A program made the translations under genes and the position numbers. 60,000 nucleotides of DNA from Tubulanus polymorphus (taxonomy: Eukaryota > Nemertea > Palaeonemertea > Tubulaniformes > Tubulanidae): positions 16,202,650-16,262,649 of the forward strand of contig NC_134026.1 in assembly GCF_964204645.1 (NCBI RefSeq), read 5' to 3'. The notes under the pieces were generated by a model. The model was not told the origin of the DNA. It worked only from the letters and a program-made list of their open reading frames with translations, and made no database searches. Each line of letters opens with the position of its first letter. The stretch's first letter is position 1. This document shows positions 1 through 10,701 of this stretch, piece after piece.

Positions 1-728
1 CCGTTCACACGACAAATAGTTAGAGCGGTCAAAATGGGACCGTACCTGGACCGGACCAAATTTTGGTGAGCGTTCGCACTGCGTTTTGACATGCATTGAT
101 ACAATCTGTTGTCACTGGACCTACAAGACGTTGCCATCTGCTTAATAATTAACTGGGCCTGGATGAAGTCTTGCCTCCAGAATCCAAGTAGAGCAAGACA
201 TTTTTCATTTGACCAATTTGATCCTCCGTCATGTTTAGACATTTTTGGAAATTTGATTTTATTCTATCACGCTGAAACTCTAAGTGGCGTTTAAACATGG
301 TTCAAAACACGGAAGTAAAACGGATGATGATCGCGACATACGAATATGAATATGCTCCAAACATTTCCATAGTATAGGGAGGAAAAAACAATACTTAAAA
401 ATAATTACATAAATGGTAATTAAAGCATTTGAAACTTAATAAACTGGACTCACACTCTACCGCAGAGGTCGTGATATCTACCGCAGAGATTCAGAATTAT
501 GATTTAGACCAGACCTGGTACCAGTTTTTGTCCACACACATAGATTCAGACCGGTTCAAAATTTGGACCGGACCTGTTTTGCTCTTTAAGACTGCGCCAA
601 ATTAGACAGGTCTAAACTAAACCAGTCTAACTTCGAACGGTATTTTTACCCGTGTGAACGCTTGGCCCGGTCTAAATTGGACCGGACCAAATTTAGATCG
701 CTCTAAATTTCCGTGTGTGAACGCGCCT
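1..728. mobile_element. MITE-like DNA transposon with degenerate terminal inverted repeats
   Basis: The left edge reads CGTTCACAC followed by a TTAGAGCG-like block. The segment ending near 728 is its approximate reverse complement (GCTCTAAATTT, then GTGTGTGAACG). GGACCGGACCAAATTT occurs near both ends, and related GGACCGGACCTG near 565. This is the layout of a short terminal-inverted-repeat DNA element. No transposase is visible and the small ORFs inside show no family resemblance. The left end may continue outside the window. Confidence 0.5.
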
Positions 729-835
729 AATTTTGAAGTTTTATCGCGCATGAATAGAATTGGAGAAATATCTTGCTTTGAAATGTTCTTGAAAATTCGC
801 CAAGTGGGGATTTTTACCTACTATGCAGGGCTGAA
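728..835 (+). repeat. Dispersed repeat E, copy 1
   Basis: A block with AATTGGAGAAATATCTTGC and GGGGATTTTTACCTA. It recurs in reverse orientation at about 54600-54840 and 56318-56570. No coding potential or terminal structure was seen, so the class is unknown. Confidence 0.5.
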
Positions 836-861
836 AGTTTTCTGTATAGATACAGAATTCC

Positions 862-2124
862 TTTTTTAACCCACTTGAGACTTTAGTCCCAGCGGGCTAT
901 TGCGTTTACTTTTCGTCCGTCCGTTCATCCGTCCGTAGACGGAATCCAGTTATTTTGGGAAGTTTTTAAGACACTTAAATGTAATGTCTTGATATGTGGG
1001 TTATACATGTATCTACCTTAGACACATCTTCAGCCCGAAAACTGGCCCTGTCAGAATCAAGATGACCGACTGGCAGCCATTTTTGTTTGCCAAAATCAGC
1101 ACTTTTTACACATATTTGAAGTTTTTTGAGGGAAATTTGAAGACGCTTTTATCAATTACCTTGATCTTTCGTAATATTTGAATCCGCCAAGGGCCCATCA
1201 GCATAAGAAAAATTGGGTCGATCGGACCCAAGATGGCCGTCCTATGACCTTTTAGTGCCCAAAAATGTCAATTTGGGTCCTGTAGCTTCCTACTGGTTTG
1301 CCATTTCTCATTGTAATTTGTGATGGGTATTCTTTGGAAAGGGATGTTTTATATGGTATAAAACATGTCTCGGGTATAATACCTGAGACAGTTATTATTG
1401 ATTAGCCAATTATGACGCAATCTTGGTGTCATCAGTACTCATTCGTAGTTGGGAAAAAGTTTTTCCACATTACAGTGATACCTAAGCATATTGTGTTACT
1501 ACAATCAATTGGAAAGTTGTAGCCAATAACGTTTTCTATGATATTGGTGAGTTTCAAGGTAATTGGTTCTTGTATTTGGCCACCAGGGGGCGTTGAATAA
1601 TACAATAACTTTGTATTTCTACATTATATTTGTATCTATGCATATTTTGTTACCACAATCAATTGCAAAGTTGTAGCTCATGACATCGTCTATGATTGTG
1701 GTGAGTTTTAAGGACATAAGTTATTCTATAGGGTCACCAGGGGTGTTGAATAGTAGAATAACTTAGTATTGCCCTTATTAGATTGGTACCTAGGCATATT
1801 TTGTAACCATGAACAATTGCAAAGTTGTAGTTCATGACATTTTGTATGATTGTTGTGAGTTTCAAGGTCTTTGGGTTTGCATATGGTCACCAGGGGGCGT
1901 GGAATAGTGAAGTAACTTAGTATTTCCATATTAAAATGGTAACGAGGCATATTTTGTTATCACAATGAATTACAAAATCGTAGCTGCTGACATGTTCTAT
2001 GATTTTGGTGGGTTTCAAGGTCATTGGTTTTTGTATATGGTCACCAGGACGGGCGTTGAATTTTGAAATTGTTAGATTGTTGAGCATTTGAAACCACTGG
2101 GGCATGGTATCCCTGGACCCCTAG
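862..2124 (+). mobile_element. Family 1 tandem-core element, copy 1
   Basis: The head is TTTTTTAACCCACTTGAGAC, whose arm pairs with GTCCCAGCGGGCT to form a hairpin, followed by CGTCCGTCCG-type short repeats. A unique stretch is followed by four units of roughly 152 bp, marked by GCATATT(T/G)TGTTA near 1488, 1638, 1792 and 1946, each carrying a CACCAGG box. The tail ends in a small GTC..GAC hairpin and CTAGTT. Subterminal inverted repeats plus a tandem core and a microsatellite are typical of pearl/Helentron-associated elements; that class assignment is inference. Confidence 0.7.
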
Positions 2125-2159
2125 TTACTATTTTCCTGGACATCAGAGATAAATTCCAT

Positions 2160-3261
2160 ATTTTTAGCCCACTTGGGACTTTAGTCTCAGCGTGCTATTG
2201 CGTTCACTTTTCGTCCATCGTTCGTCTGTCCATCCGTCAATTCGTCCGTAGAAGGAATCCAGTTATTTTGGGAAGGTTTGAAGACGCTTCAATGTAATAT
2301 CTTTATATTTGGGTTACACATGTATATACCCTAGACGCATCCTCAGCCCAAAAACTGGCCCTGTCAGTTTCAAGACGGCCGACTGGCAGCCATTGTTGTT
2401 CGCCAAAATCAGCACTTTCTACACATATTTCAAGTTTTCGAGGGAAATTTTGAAGATGCTTTGATCAATTATCTTGGTCTTTCATATGTAGCCTATTTGT
2501 ATCAAAGGCCCAAAGGCCCATCAGCAGAAGAAAAATTGGGTCGATCGGACACAAGATGACCGTCCTGTGACCTTTTTTGTGCCCAAAAAGGTCAATTTTG
2601 CCCCGAATTCTGGGTCCTGTAGCTTCCTACTGGTTTGCTATTTTTCATCGAAATTTCTGGTGGCTATTCTATGAAAAGGGATCTTTAATAGATGAGACAG
2701 GTATATTTGATCAGCCAATTATCACTTTTATAGGTGGAAAAAAATTTTTCCACATTATATTGATACCTAAGCATATTTTGTTACCACGATTGCAAAGGTG
2801 TAGCTCATAACATGTTCTATGATTTTGGTGAGTTTCAAGGTAATTGGTTTTTGTATATGACCACCAGGGGGCGTTGAATAATACAATAACTTAGTATTTC
2901 TATATTATATTCATACCTACCGGTATGCATATTTTGTTACCACAATCAATTGCAAAGTTGTAGCTCATGACATCGTCTATGATTGTGGTGAGTTTCAAGG
3001 TCATAAGTTATTCTATATGTCACCAGGGGGTGTTGAATAGTAGAATAACTTAGTATTTTCATATTTTATTGGTACGGAGGCATATACTGTTATCACAACC
3101 AATTGCAAAATTGTAGCTGCAGACATGTTCTATGAATGTAGTGAGTTTCAAGGTCATTGGTTTTTGTATAGGGTTTCCAGGGGGCTTCGAATATCGAAAT
3201 CAAAGATTGTTGAGCATTTAAAACCACTTTCCAAGTGGGCATGGTGTACCTGGACCCCTAG
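2160..3261 (+). mobile_element. Family 1 tandem-core element, copy 2
   Basis: This copy follows copy 1 directly, 35 bp downstream and in the same orientation. The head is TTTTTAGCCCACTTGGGACT; the tail has TTCCAAGTGGGC, which is the head repeat inverted, then a hairpin and CTAGTTATT. It has only three core units (near 2775, 2928 and 3080), one fewer than copies 1 and 3. Unit-number variation between copies is expected for this element type. Confidence 0.75.
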
Positions 3262-3715
3262 TTATTCATAAGTTTTATTTTGTTCTTATATCCCTGGTTC
3301 AATGAAAAATGAAAAGATTCCTCATGTGTATTATTAGTTCTTATTTTCCAAATTGTCCAGCCTAATTCATCTAAGAGGTGTTTTTTTCAGAAAATTTCTA
3401 TGTAGTTGCGCACGGTATAGACACAACATAGACATAAAAATTGTTGTATTTTCTGTATTTACCACTTTCAGCCCTGACTTTGAAGATTTGGGGATTTTTG
3501 TCTAGGGGATTTTTACCCAGGCGATTTTTACCTCCACCCATTTGTAAGAGATATATCTAAGCAATGAAGAGGCAGAAACGCTCTGACTTTAGATAAGCTT
3601 CCTGCCCCTTTCAGAATTCTGGAATGAAAATCTTCATCTAAATCATCGACAAGACGGATTTGTCTCTGTTAACTTTTTGAAGAAGTGGGAATTCTCATTA
3701 AGGACTATCGTACTA
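3262..3715. other. Spacer without recognisable gene
   Basis: AT-rich sequence between a family 1 copy and repeat D. It contains GGGGATTTTT and GGCGATTTTTACC stretches that faintly resemble repeat E. No exon, RNA gene or terminal structure was recognised. Confidence 0.4.
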
Positions 3716-4835
3716 AGTATGTTTATTTACTATTGAAATGAATGGAGATTGATAACAAGAAAATAGATTTTGATGAATTATTTGACGCCAGCAAAAAAAT
3801 GTAGAATTTTTGGGATAAGCTAATATGGAATTGCAAATTTGAAATCGAAGTTTTAAAAAATTTGGGAAATGATGAGATTTGGCGATTGGGTAAATGATAC
3901 AGGGTCTTGTCAACTGTAGGACCGACTTCATTCACTTTTGCCTCTAAGCTGGTCTGCAACTTCATTGCCTCCATGGTTGAGGAAAGAGCCCCCTTCTGAT
4001 GTCTGCTTCATCATGACTTTGGAGCTATCGTGTGGCCTATGACCAGCTGGCCCGGTCCCGGTTTGGCTGTCACTCGATATCCTCTTGAGTCTGGGTTGAA
4101 GTAGACATTGTCATTTAGAATAACTTGTTTATGTTATTCTGTATGAATTACGCATATGTCTTGTATGTTGTAATTTGTACTTTTATTGAAGTTGGGAATT
4201 TTATATGTAATAAGGATCAATAAAGAATTGAATTGAATTGTCACCTAATACACATGCCATCAGAGGACGCGGAGCTGTATGCGACAGCTTTGCTATTATA
4301 AATTGCTATTCTCATGAAACCTGCATACCCCTAATATCGAACATATTTTCTAAAACATTTGGATATTGAAATTATATGTTTACACATTTTTATATTGACC
4401 GCTAGTAGCCGCCAATGAAATTCAAGCCGGCCCTACTCAGATCGTAGATAGCTTCGTCATTCCAGCAGCATCCCCATGTCAGGGTCTTACTTTTATATCA
4501 GACTTCCAAATCGTGTATACATCCGCCATTTTGACCGAATAATCCGAATTACTTATTATTTCTATTTATGCCTGCCGCTTCTGATATAATCATACATCCT
4601 TTTCTATTACAACACGTCTTCTTATGATATTCAATGTAATATAACATTTCGACGTTCAAATAGAGCTCATTATATAATCACAGGAAGACATTCTACATCT
4701 TTGTCAATAATATTTTGCCAAATACCTTGTATATGTACACATAGACCTGTGACGTTTTTGCACATCGATTTACGGTTGTCGTTCGTAAAATGATGCTGAA
4801 TAGATATCATTGTTTAGGTTTCATAATGGTAACGT
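3716..4835 (+). repeat. Dispersed repeat D, uninterrupted copy
   Basis: This sequence recurs in reverse complement as two pieces, 27514-28165 (matching about 3780-4370) and 25345-25807 (matching about 4370-4835), and as a decayed fragment at 41390-41660. Here the two halves are contiguous, so this copy is the empty site for the insertion that splits the other. On the minus strand a short frame beginning MEAMKLQTSL is shared with the 28 kb copy, suggesting a former coding segment of unknown family. Confidence 0.65.
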
Positions 4836-5368
4836 TTTAGAAGGCGTCAAAAAATTTTTACACCGTATCAACAGGAGTTTTAGATTATGTGTTCATACTG
4901 AGCAAACATTTTTATAGGACAATGCTCTTAAGAAAAGCCAGGAATTCCTAAATTCATCTTGTCACTGTGGTTTTCGTTATAAGCCAAATTGTACTAACGA
5001 GGTTCGACTGTAGATAATGATAGAATATGTGAAAAATGAATTGATCTGGATTATTATTGCAATATTCGTTCATGCAGTATTCGTCTGTGTTATTTTTAAA
5101 ATATCACTGTAGCGTGTAATGAATTACATTGAAGCGGATGTATCAAGATTGTCATAGACTGGGATTTTAGTTATCTTTTTGTGTACAAATGAGGTTAAGG
5201 ATGAAATATCTTCTCTAAACCTGATAATTCAGTTTCCAGCCTAGATTGAACTCTTATGATGTCATTAACTGCTCTTAAGCCGATACCCTATATGAATTTT
5301 GTTCCCTTAAAAGTGTGTGTGCCTCATGTAATTACTTTTCAGTTAGAAAGCAATTTTATTTTTTACAG
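4836..5368 (+). other. MAK16 intron, part upstream of the first visible exon
   Basis: Ends in a good polypyrimidine tract and acceptor (TTTTATTTTTTACAG at 5354-5368). A short TAACGAGGTTCGACTG near 4995 resembles the end of the Tigger-like MITEs at 36994 and 41191. I looked for earlier MAK16 exons (zinc-ribbon N-terminus and the central helical region) here and further left and found none. Confidence 0.45.
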
Positions 5369-5423
5369 AAGGAAATTAGTGCCTTTACAAACAAAGATTG
5401 AACGTCGTGAAAGGCGAAGAGAA
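5369..5423 (+). CDS. MAK16: MAK16 homologue, first visible exon (central region)
   Basis: Mak16 is a nucleolar assembly factor of early pre-60S ribosomal particles, needed for large-subunit rRNA maturation. This exon encodes RKLVPLQTKIERRERRRE, which matches the conserved basic stretch of MAK16 proteins (RKLVPL..KvERREkRRE in animals). The acceptor is TTTTTTACAG ending at 5368, and the donor GAA|GTATGT falls after 5423. The exon starts with the last base of a split codon, so the upstream intron is phase 2 and the downstream one phase 0. All earlier coding sequence (roughly the first 140 residues by comparison with the family) is absent from the window and presumably lies further left. Confidence 0.88.
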
Positions 5424-5513
5424 GTATGTTCTTTTTGTGGATGTTGTAGTATTTCTTCAATTTTATATCAAGCTATTTTTGTCATTTCGGATTGTACTTA
5501 TTTTGTGTTTTAG

Positions 5514-5588
5514 CAAAAGGCCTTAGTAGCTGCACAATTAGAGACAGCAATTGAAAAAGAGTTATTGGAGCGATTAAAGCAAGGAACG
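5514..5588 (+). CDS. MAK16: MAK16 homologue exon (KALVAAQLETAIEKELLERL)
   Basis: Exactly 25 codons, phase 0 at both ends. The acceptor is TTTTGTGTTTTAG and the donor ACG|GTAAGA. The peptide KALVAAQLETAIEKELLERL is nearly the signature of MAK16 (KALiAAQLdnAIEKELLERLKqdT in animals) and forms an amphipathic helix. The intron from the preceding exon is only 90 bp. No frameshift or stop is present, so the gene looks intact and functional here. Confidence 0.93.
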
Positions 5589-6284
5589 GTAAGACCAATG
5601 ATGTTATGTAGGAAAATATGCTTGTGCTTATCCAGTTGTTTCAAATTCACCTAGACGCATCTGCATTATGGTTGCCCGTATCATAAGCTATTTGGTTCGT
5701 TCCACTATATCCGTTTTTGTGCAGCATACGAAAAAAGTGTCAGGGGGCAGCTTGAGGAGTTATACAACGAGCCTGAACGCAAATGGGTTGAAATAAAAAA
5801 GTAGAAATAAACTCATATTTTCATAATCTCCAAGGTGACGAGGGCAGGAGGTTTTTCTCTTTTAAGCCAAAAATTATTCACTGAATAATACTTTAATGAG
5901 ACGAGGGAGGGAGTTTCGATCCATAGGAGGTTAAGTGGACAACAAACCAAGAAATGTTCGGTTTGCTTATTATCTTTATCGAAAACATCTTAACTACAAA
6001 ATTTCAAACAATTTCAGTACAAAATGGTATATAACCTCCAGGGACACATGCCCATTCATTTTGTGAAGGGCAATTCAAAGTTTATTTCTATACACTTATT
6101 CTTGGTATGTCTGTCTGTCTGTCGATGTGTGTGTCTATCACACATCTGTTTTTCAGTTACTTAACTTTCCTGATTTTTAACTGGTGGCCAATTATTCACT
6201 CTGGTTTCAATGGATTTAATCTTGAATTTGGATGTCAGTATCGTGTTGATATCTAGTTAATGCATATATGTTGTTTGATTATAG
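5589..6284 (+). other. MAK16 intron, 696 bp
   Basis: Starts GTAAGA and ends TGATTATAG. It contains a GTCT/GTGT-rich patch near 6108-6135. No mobile-element structure was recognised in it. Confidence 0.6.
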
Positions 6285-6407
6285 TATGAGGACATTTACA
6301 ACTTTCCACAAACTGCATTTGACAAAGCCATCCAGGAGGAAGAGCTTGATTCTGAAAGTGAAGCAGAACTTGGAGAGGTAGAGGATCTTCAGGAAGAGGA
6401 TGAGGAG
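6285..6407 (+). CDS. MAK16: MAK16 homologue exon (YEDIYNFPQTAFDKA + acidic tract)
   Basis: 41 codons, phase 0 at both ends. It begins YEDIYNFPQTAFDKAI, matching the conserved YGDIYNFP.hAFDKAL block of MAK16, then runs into a Glu/Asp-rich tract. An acidic C-terminal half is normal for this nucleolar family. The acceptor is TTGATTATAG and the donor GAG|GTTTGT, the latter weaker than the others. The next exon is 12.5 kb away across an intron packed with transposons. Confidence 0.93.
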
Positions 6408-6595
6408 GTTTGTGTGTCCTTTTGACTTACATCAGCGTCCCTATGCTCGCACACCTAATATCTTTCTGAAAACTTATCAGAACTAAGAGGCAGAACCAAA
6501 AGTTGAGTGGCATATGCCCCTCATTAATCTTGTTTTTTCCTACCTTCCTTGATACTTGTGACCACAGCAGTTGCGTGTATTATCCCGGCATGCCT

Positions 6596-7771
6596 TTAAT
6601 TTTGGTTTACCTTTGTCAGCAGTATGAGGTTGGCACTGAGCCAATTCATGTAAAATTGGGGCCGTTTTTTTATGTTAGCATTTTTTTATTGGTTCTCGGG
6701 TTAAACGACGTATAATCGATGCGATTGAAGACATGATGAAGCTCCGTCGATGACATAGTCAACTTTGTTTCAATTCAACGAAAAACTGTTTTTGGCGGAA
6801 AAATTCTTAGCTCTTGCGTATAAAATTGCAATGACCTCAATGGGGGGCGTCGTCTCTACGAGCGAATGTGATGTGCTGTTTTGGGGATATAAAGGGAATT
6901 CCGGCGCTACTAGAATAATTAGGCTATGGGAAAGCCATTAATGGCGAACGTTTTGCAAATTTTAAATGCTCATTGCTGGTGAGAATATAATCATTTCACA
7001 TATCGCCATAGGTAATGTTTCATTTTAATACCTGGTGATTGTGTTGACTGAGATTGAAGTGAGGCGAACGTTCACTACACAAGGCCTCCACGTGTGCGGG
7101 GATCGGGAGTGCTAAACATTAGACTGTTGCACACACAAACACACGCTCATACAGACTGCTAACTATATGGTGATGCTGTAACGCTACTTGGCGCCTGCAC
7201 GTTTGGTATGATAACAGGCTGAATAATCGTCGTAGCAGAAGATGAGTGCTGTGTTTTCTGTTTGATAGAATTTGTAATAAATTGTAATTTCTTGTGACCT
7301 GAAAATTCTAAGCAGCAAACTGTATAGGTCGAGGTCTGAATATTGTAGTGGTAAATTCCAGGATTTAAAACGATCTAATACTACGCCCCGGTGTTTTAGC
7401 TTCCACGGCCATACATTGGAAGAGGTTCCGTTTCCAAGACTCAATATTCAGCCACCCTCTGATATGTGACATCATATGAATTTTATTTGAATATTTTATC
7501 ATATTGTGAAAAATATTTTTTGAAAATATAAAGTAGTTTCCCTGCCGTGCCTACCTGTACCCTACAAAATTTTGGATGTAGACCAAAAACAAATGTTTAT
7601 CTTTGGTCTTATCTTTGAATACAAAATAATTCTTTAAGAAAGATAAAATACAATATAAACTTCTAGAACTTTGAAGTCACAAAGTAAAAAGTTTTTCCAA
7701 GCAATGCCCTTACTCCAAACAACCTCAAGCTTTCAAGGTAAACCACACTTTGCCCATGGGCAATTTATTCT
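6596..7771. repeat. Dispersed repeat B, copy A
   Basis: About 1.2 kb shared with 17144-18110 (copy B) and 33393-34335 (copy C). All three end in the perfect palindrome TTGCCCATGGGCAA followed by TTATT, with GTAAACCACACT just inside. Copy A starts at GGTTTACCTTTGTCAGCAG, as does the equivalent point of copy B. The short minus-strand frame at 7184-7444 is partly conserved in copy C, but stops differ, so coding is doubtful. Possibly a non-autonomous DNA transposon; class unknown. Confidence 0.65.
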
Positions 7772-8087
7772 AAATTGATTGTTCATTTAACTTGAAACAT
7801 CATCATTGTTTATTATAACTAATGCATCTTTGTATATGATTATTGTGAAGACTGACAAAACCATGAATATCTGGATTATTGACTTCAGAATGTCCACCCT
7901 TGCTCTGATTGCGCTTTAGGTGGGGCCCAGTATGTTGTATGAATGTGTCCATTAGTGTTTTTGGAGAATTATCATCTGGGCAATTCAGTACACAAGGTCA
8001 TTTTGTATGGCATCACTCTAGACAAATATGATTGTGGAGAAACCTTTCTGCAGGGGGAATTTTCATTCAGGCAATGCGAAAATGTGA
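7772..8087. other. Intron sequence without recognisable feature
   Basis: Unremarkable AT-rich sequence between repeat B and family 1 copy 3. Nothing recognised. Confidence 0.5.
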
Positions 8088-9349
8088 TTTTTAGCCCACT
8101 TGGGACTTAAGTCCCAGCGGGTTATTGCGTTCACTTTTCGTCCGTCCGTCCGTCCGTAGACGGAATCCAGTTATTTTGGGAAGTTTTGAAGACGCTTCAA
8201 GGTAACATCTTGATATTTGGGTTACAGATGTATCTACCCTAGACACATCTTCAGCCCAAAAACTGGCCCTGTCAGAATCAAGATGGCCGACTAGCAGCCA
8301 TTGTTGTTCGCCAAAATCAGCACTTTTTACACATTTTTGAACTTTGTGAGGGAAATTTTGAAGATGCTTTGATCAATTAGCTTGATCTTTCGGATATATG
8401 TGAATCCCCCAGGGCCCATTAACATAACAAAAATTGGGTCGGTCGGACTCACGATGGCTGTCCTATGACCTTTTTAGTGCCCAAAAATGTTAATTTTGGC
8501 CCGAATTCTGAGTCCTGTAGCTTCCTACTGGTTTGCCATTTCTCATTGCAATTTGTGATGGGTATTCTTTGGAAAGGGATGTTTTATACCTGAGACAGGT
8601 ATTTTTCATCAGCCAATTATGACGCAATTGGCGGCCATCTTTTTGTCACCAGTACTCATTCGTAAGTGGGAAAAAGTTTTTCCACATTATATTGATACCT
8701 AAGCGTATTTTGATACCACAATCAATTAGAAAGTTGTAGCTCATAACGTGTTCTATGATAATGGTGAGTTTTAAGGACATTAGTTTTTCTATATGGTCAC
8801 CAGGGGGTGTTGAATAATACAATATCTTAGCATTCCTTTATTATATTCGTACCTATGCATATTTTGTAACCACAATCAATTGCAAAGTTGTAGCTCATGA
8901 CATCATCTATGATTGTTGCGAGTTTTAAGGACATTAGTTTTTCTATATGGTTACCAGGGGGCGTTGAATAGTAGAATAACTTAGTATTTCCTTATTATAT
9001 TGGTACCTAGGCATATTTTGTTACCATGATCAATTGCAAAGTTGTAGTTCATGACATGTTCTATGATTGTGGTGAGTTTCGAGGTCATTTGGTTTTGAAT
9101 AAAGTCACCAGGGGGCGTTGAATAGTAGAATGACTTAGTATTGCCATATTAAATTGGTAACGAGGCATATTTTGTCATCACAATCAATTACAAAATCGTA
9201 GCTGCTGACATGTTCTATGATTGTGGTGAGTTTCAAGGTCGTTGGTTTTTGTAAATGGTCACCAGGGCGGGCGTTGAATATTGAAATTGTTAGATTGTTG
9301 AGCATTTGAAACCACTTCCCAAGTGGGCATGGTGTCCCTGGACCCCTAG
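8088..9349 (+). mobile_element. Family 1 tandem-core element, copy 3 (most complete)
   Basis: The head is TTTTTAGCCCACTTGGGACT, pairing with AGTCCCAGCGGG, then CGTCCGTCCGTCCGTC. Four core units of about 152 bp carry CATATTTTG markers near 8705, 8857, 9011 and 9165, each with a CACCAGGG or ACCAGGG box. The tail is CACTTCCCAAGTGGGC (the head repeat inverted, itself a small hairpin), a GTC-CCTG-GAC hairpin, then CTAGTT. This copy gives the clearest termini for the family. No ORF of note. Confidence 0.78.
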
Positions 9350-9543
9350 TTGTTGTATCAGTTTTACTTATGTTGGATTGGGGTATCATGCATGTATTTT
9401 CTATCAACTGTCCATATGGGTGAATATGGGGTTAGGGTTTGCTATATCTAGATAACTACATAAATTCGTTGGAGGTATTTTGTAGGACACATCATCGTCA
9501 TGGGTGGGGTGTTTCATGTTGATGTGACATTTTCATATTACAT

Positions 9544-10018
9544 GTACTATACAAATGGAGCGATTTTATGACATGGTTTCCAGAGGAAAGGCTCTTTGAC
9601 TGTGCAACTGAGCATATGAGCATATATTCATACAAATCATTCATTAGAGCATTATCCATTCTCCAAATCCAAGGGAGCTGAATTTTCAAAAAAGGCCTCG
9701 TTAAAATCTATATGAGCTTTTTCGCGAAAATCTGAACGCAAAAATATCGGTTCTTAAAGGCCAATCAGAAAGCAAAGACTCCTCTATGATTGGCTTAGCG
9801 TCAGAAATCAGCAGGTGTTCACGTGAACCAGCGGTATTGTCAACGGTTTTACTTCCCTATTATATTTCAAGATTTAAAATTGTATTTCAAGATCGATTTG
9901 TGGGAAATCTTTAGTTGATTTAGTTTTTGGGAACAATATTTTTATTTGAACTACAGAAAATGTCATCGACAATTGTGCAAAGTCTGGTAAAAATAGCTTT
10001 TTCTCAAATCGGATGGAA
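9544..10018. repeat. Dispersed repeat F, copy 1
   Basis: Shares long blocks with 48332-48684, including TATACAAATGGAGC, TTATCCATTCTCCAAATCC, GAGCTTTTTCGCGAAA and AAAAATAGCTTTTTCTCAAA. Orientation is the same in both copies. There is no terminal repeat or coding frame, so the class is unknown. Confidence 0.55.
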
Positions 10019-10219
10019 TGCAGGTAACTCAGTACGGTACAGTACTTTTGACTGCCAATCATTGAATTGAGTGTTTATATTGAAATTGTGTTTGGCAGAG
10101 TTGACACACATATTGCAGTGCTAATTAATTTAAAATTGAAAAGAGTATTAGGTAAGCATAAGCCTGTAAAAAGTATACCTATTAGTATCATGGACAGAGT
10201 ACCTGTGTATAATGCGAGT

Positions 10220-10565
10220 GTGCATTGGAATAGTGCTAGATTTATCGGCAGCATTCAATACAGTCCACGATGTATTGATAAATCGACTGCATGATGGTAT
10301 AGGTTTGGAAGGATCCCCCATTAATTGATTTTACTTGTATTTAGAAAATAGGGCTCAATTTGTTTACATACGTCTTAATGTTATTTACATACGGCAAAAT
10401 GTCTTGTCCTACTGGTCTGCAAACTGGCTCTGTCTTATGGCCCTTGTTGTTTTCTGTCTATATGAATCATTTGCTAGTATGGGATCTGCAATTCCTTTTT
10501 TGCTGATGACAGCCAGCTTTACGTATGTTTTCATACTTCTGATAGTGAAGATGCAGTTTTTATGC
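10220..10565 (+). pseudogene. LINE reverse-transcriptase fragment (FADDSQLY type)
   Basis: The + strand encodes IVLDLSAAFNTV in the position of the RT motif LDLSAAFDTVdH, and about 240 bp later FFADDSQLYVCF, the catalytic (Y/F)ADD box as found in CR1/L2/Rex-like LINEs. The frame between them is broken. It is cut off on the right where a decayed family-1-like head (TTTTTATGCCACTTGGGG) and then the copia element begin. Confidence 0.75.
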
Positions 10566-10574
10566 CACTTGGGG

Positions 10575-10701
10575 TGTTAGATATGTGGACTTGGGCTTTT
10601 TGGGGTTAGAAAAATTGACGTGACAGCGATGTGATACCGAGCTCGGTTGCGCGTGTGCGTGGATGGCGTGTTTAGGAATTAGTCTTTTACAATGCGTGTA
10701 A
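10575..10701 (+). repeat. Copia left LTR, 3'-truncated
   Basis: Matches 15087-15213 of the right LTR with three substitutions, then stops matching. The last 31 bp of the right LTR (up to TTATCA), the primer-binding site and a gag start codon are all missing. LTR sequence runs straight into an open gag frame (..PPLLDKATDYQSW). The simplest reading is one internal deletion fusing the LTR to gag. Confidence 0.85.

Noticed and set aside
9425-9440. GGGGTTAGGGTTT as an interstitial telomere repeat
   Set aside because: Only one to two units; chance level.
10335-10580. 81-codon hydrophobic ORF
   Set aside because: It overlaps the LINE RT fragment in another frame; FADDSQLY is in the neighbouring frame.
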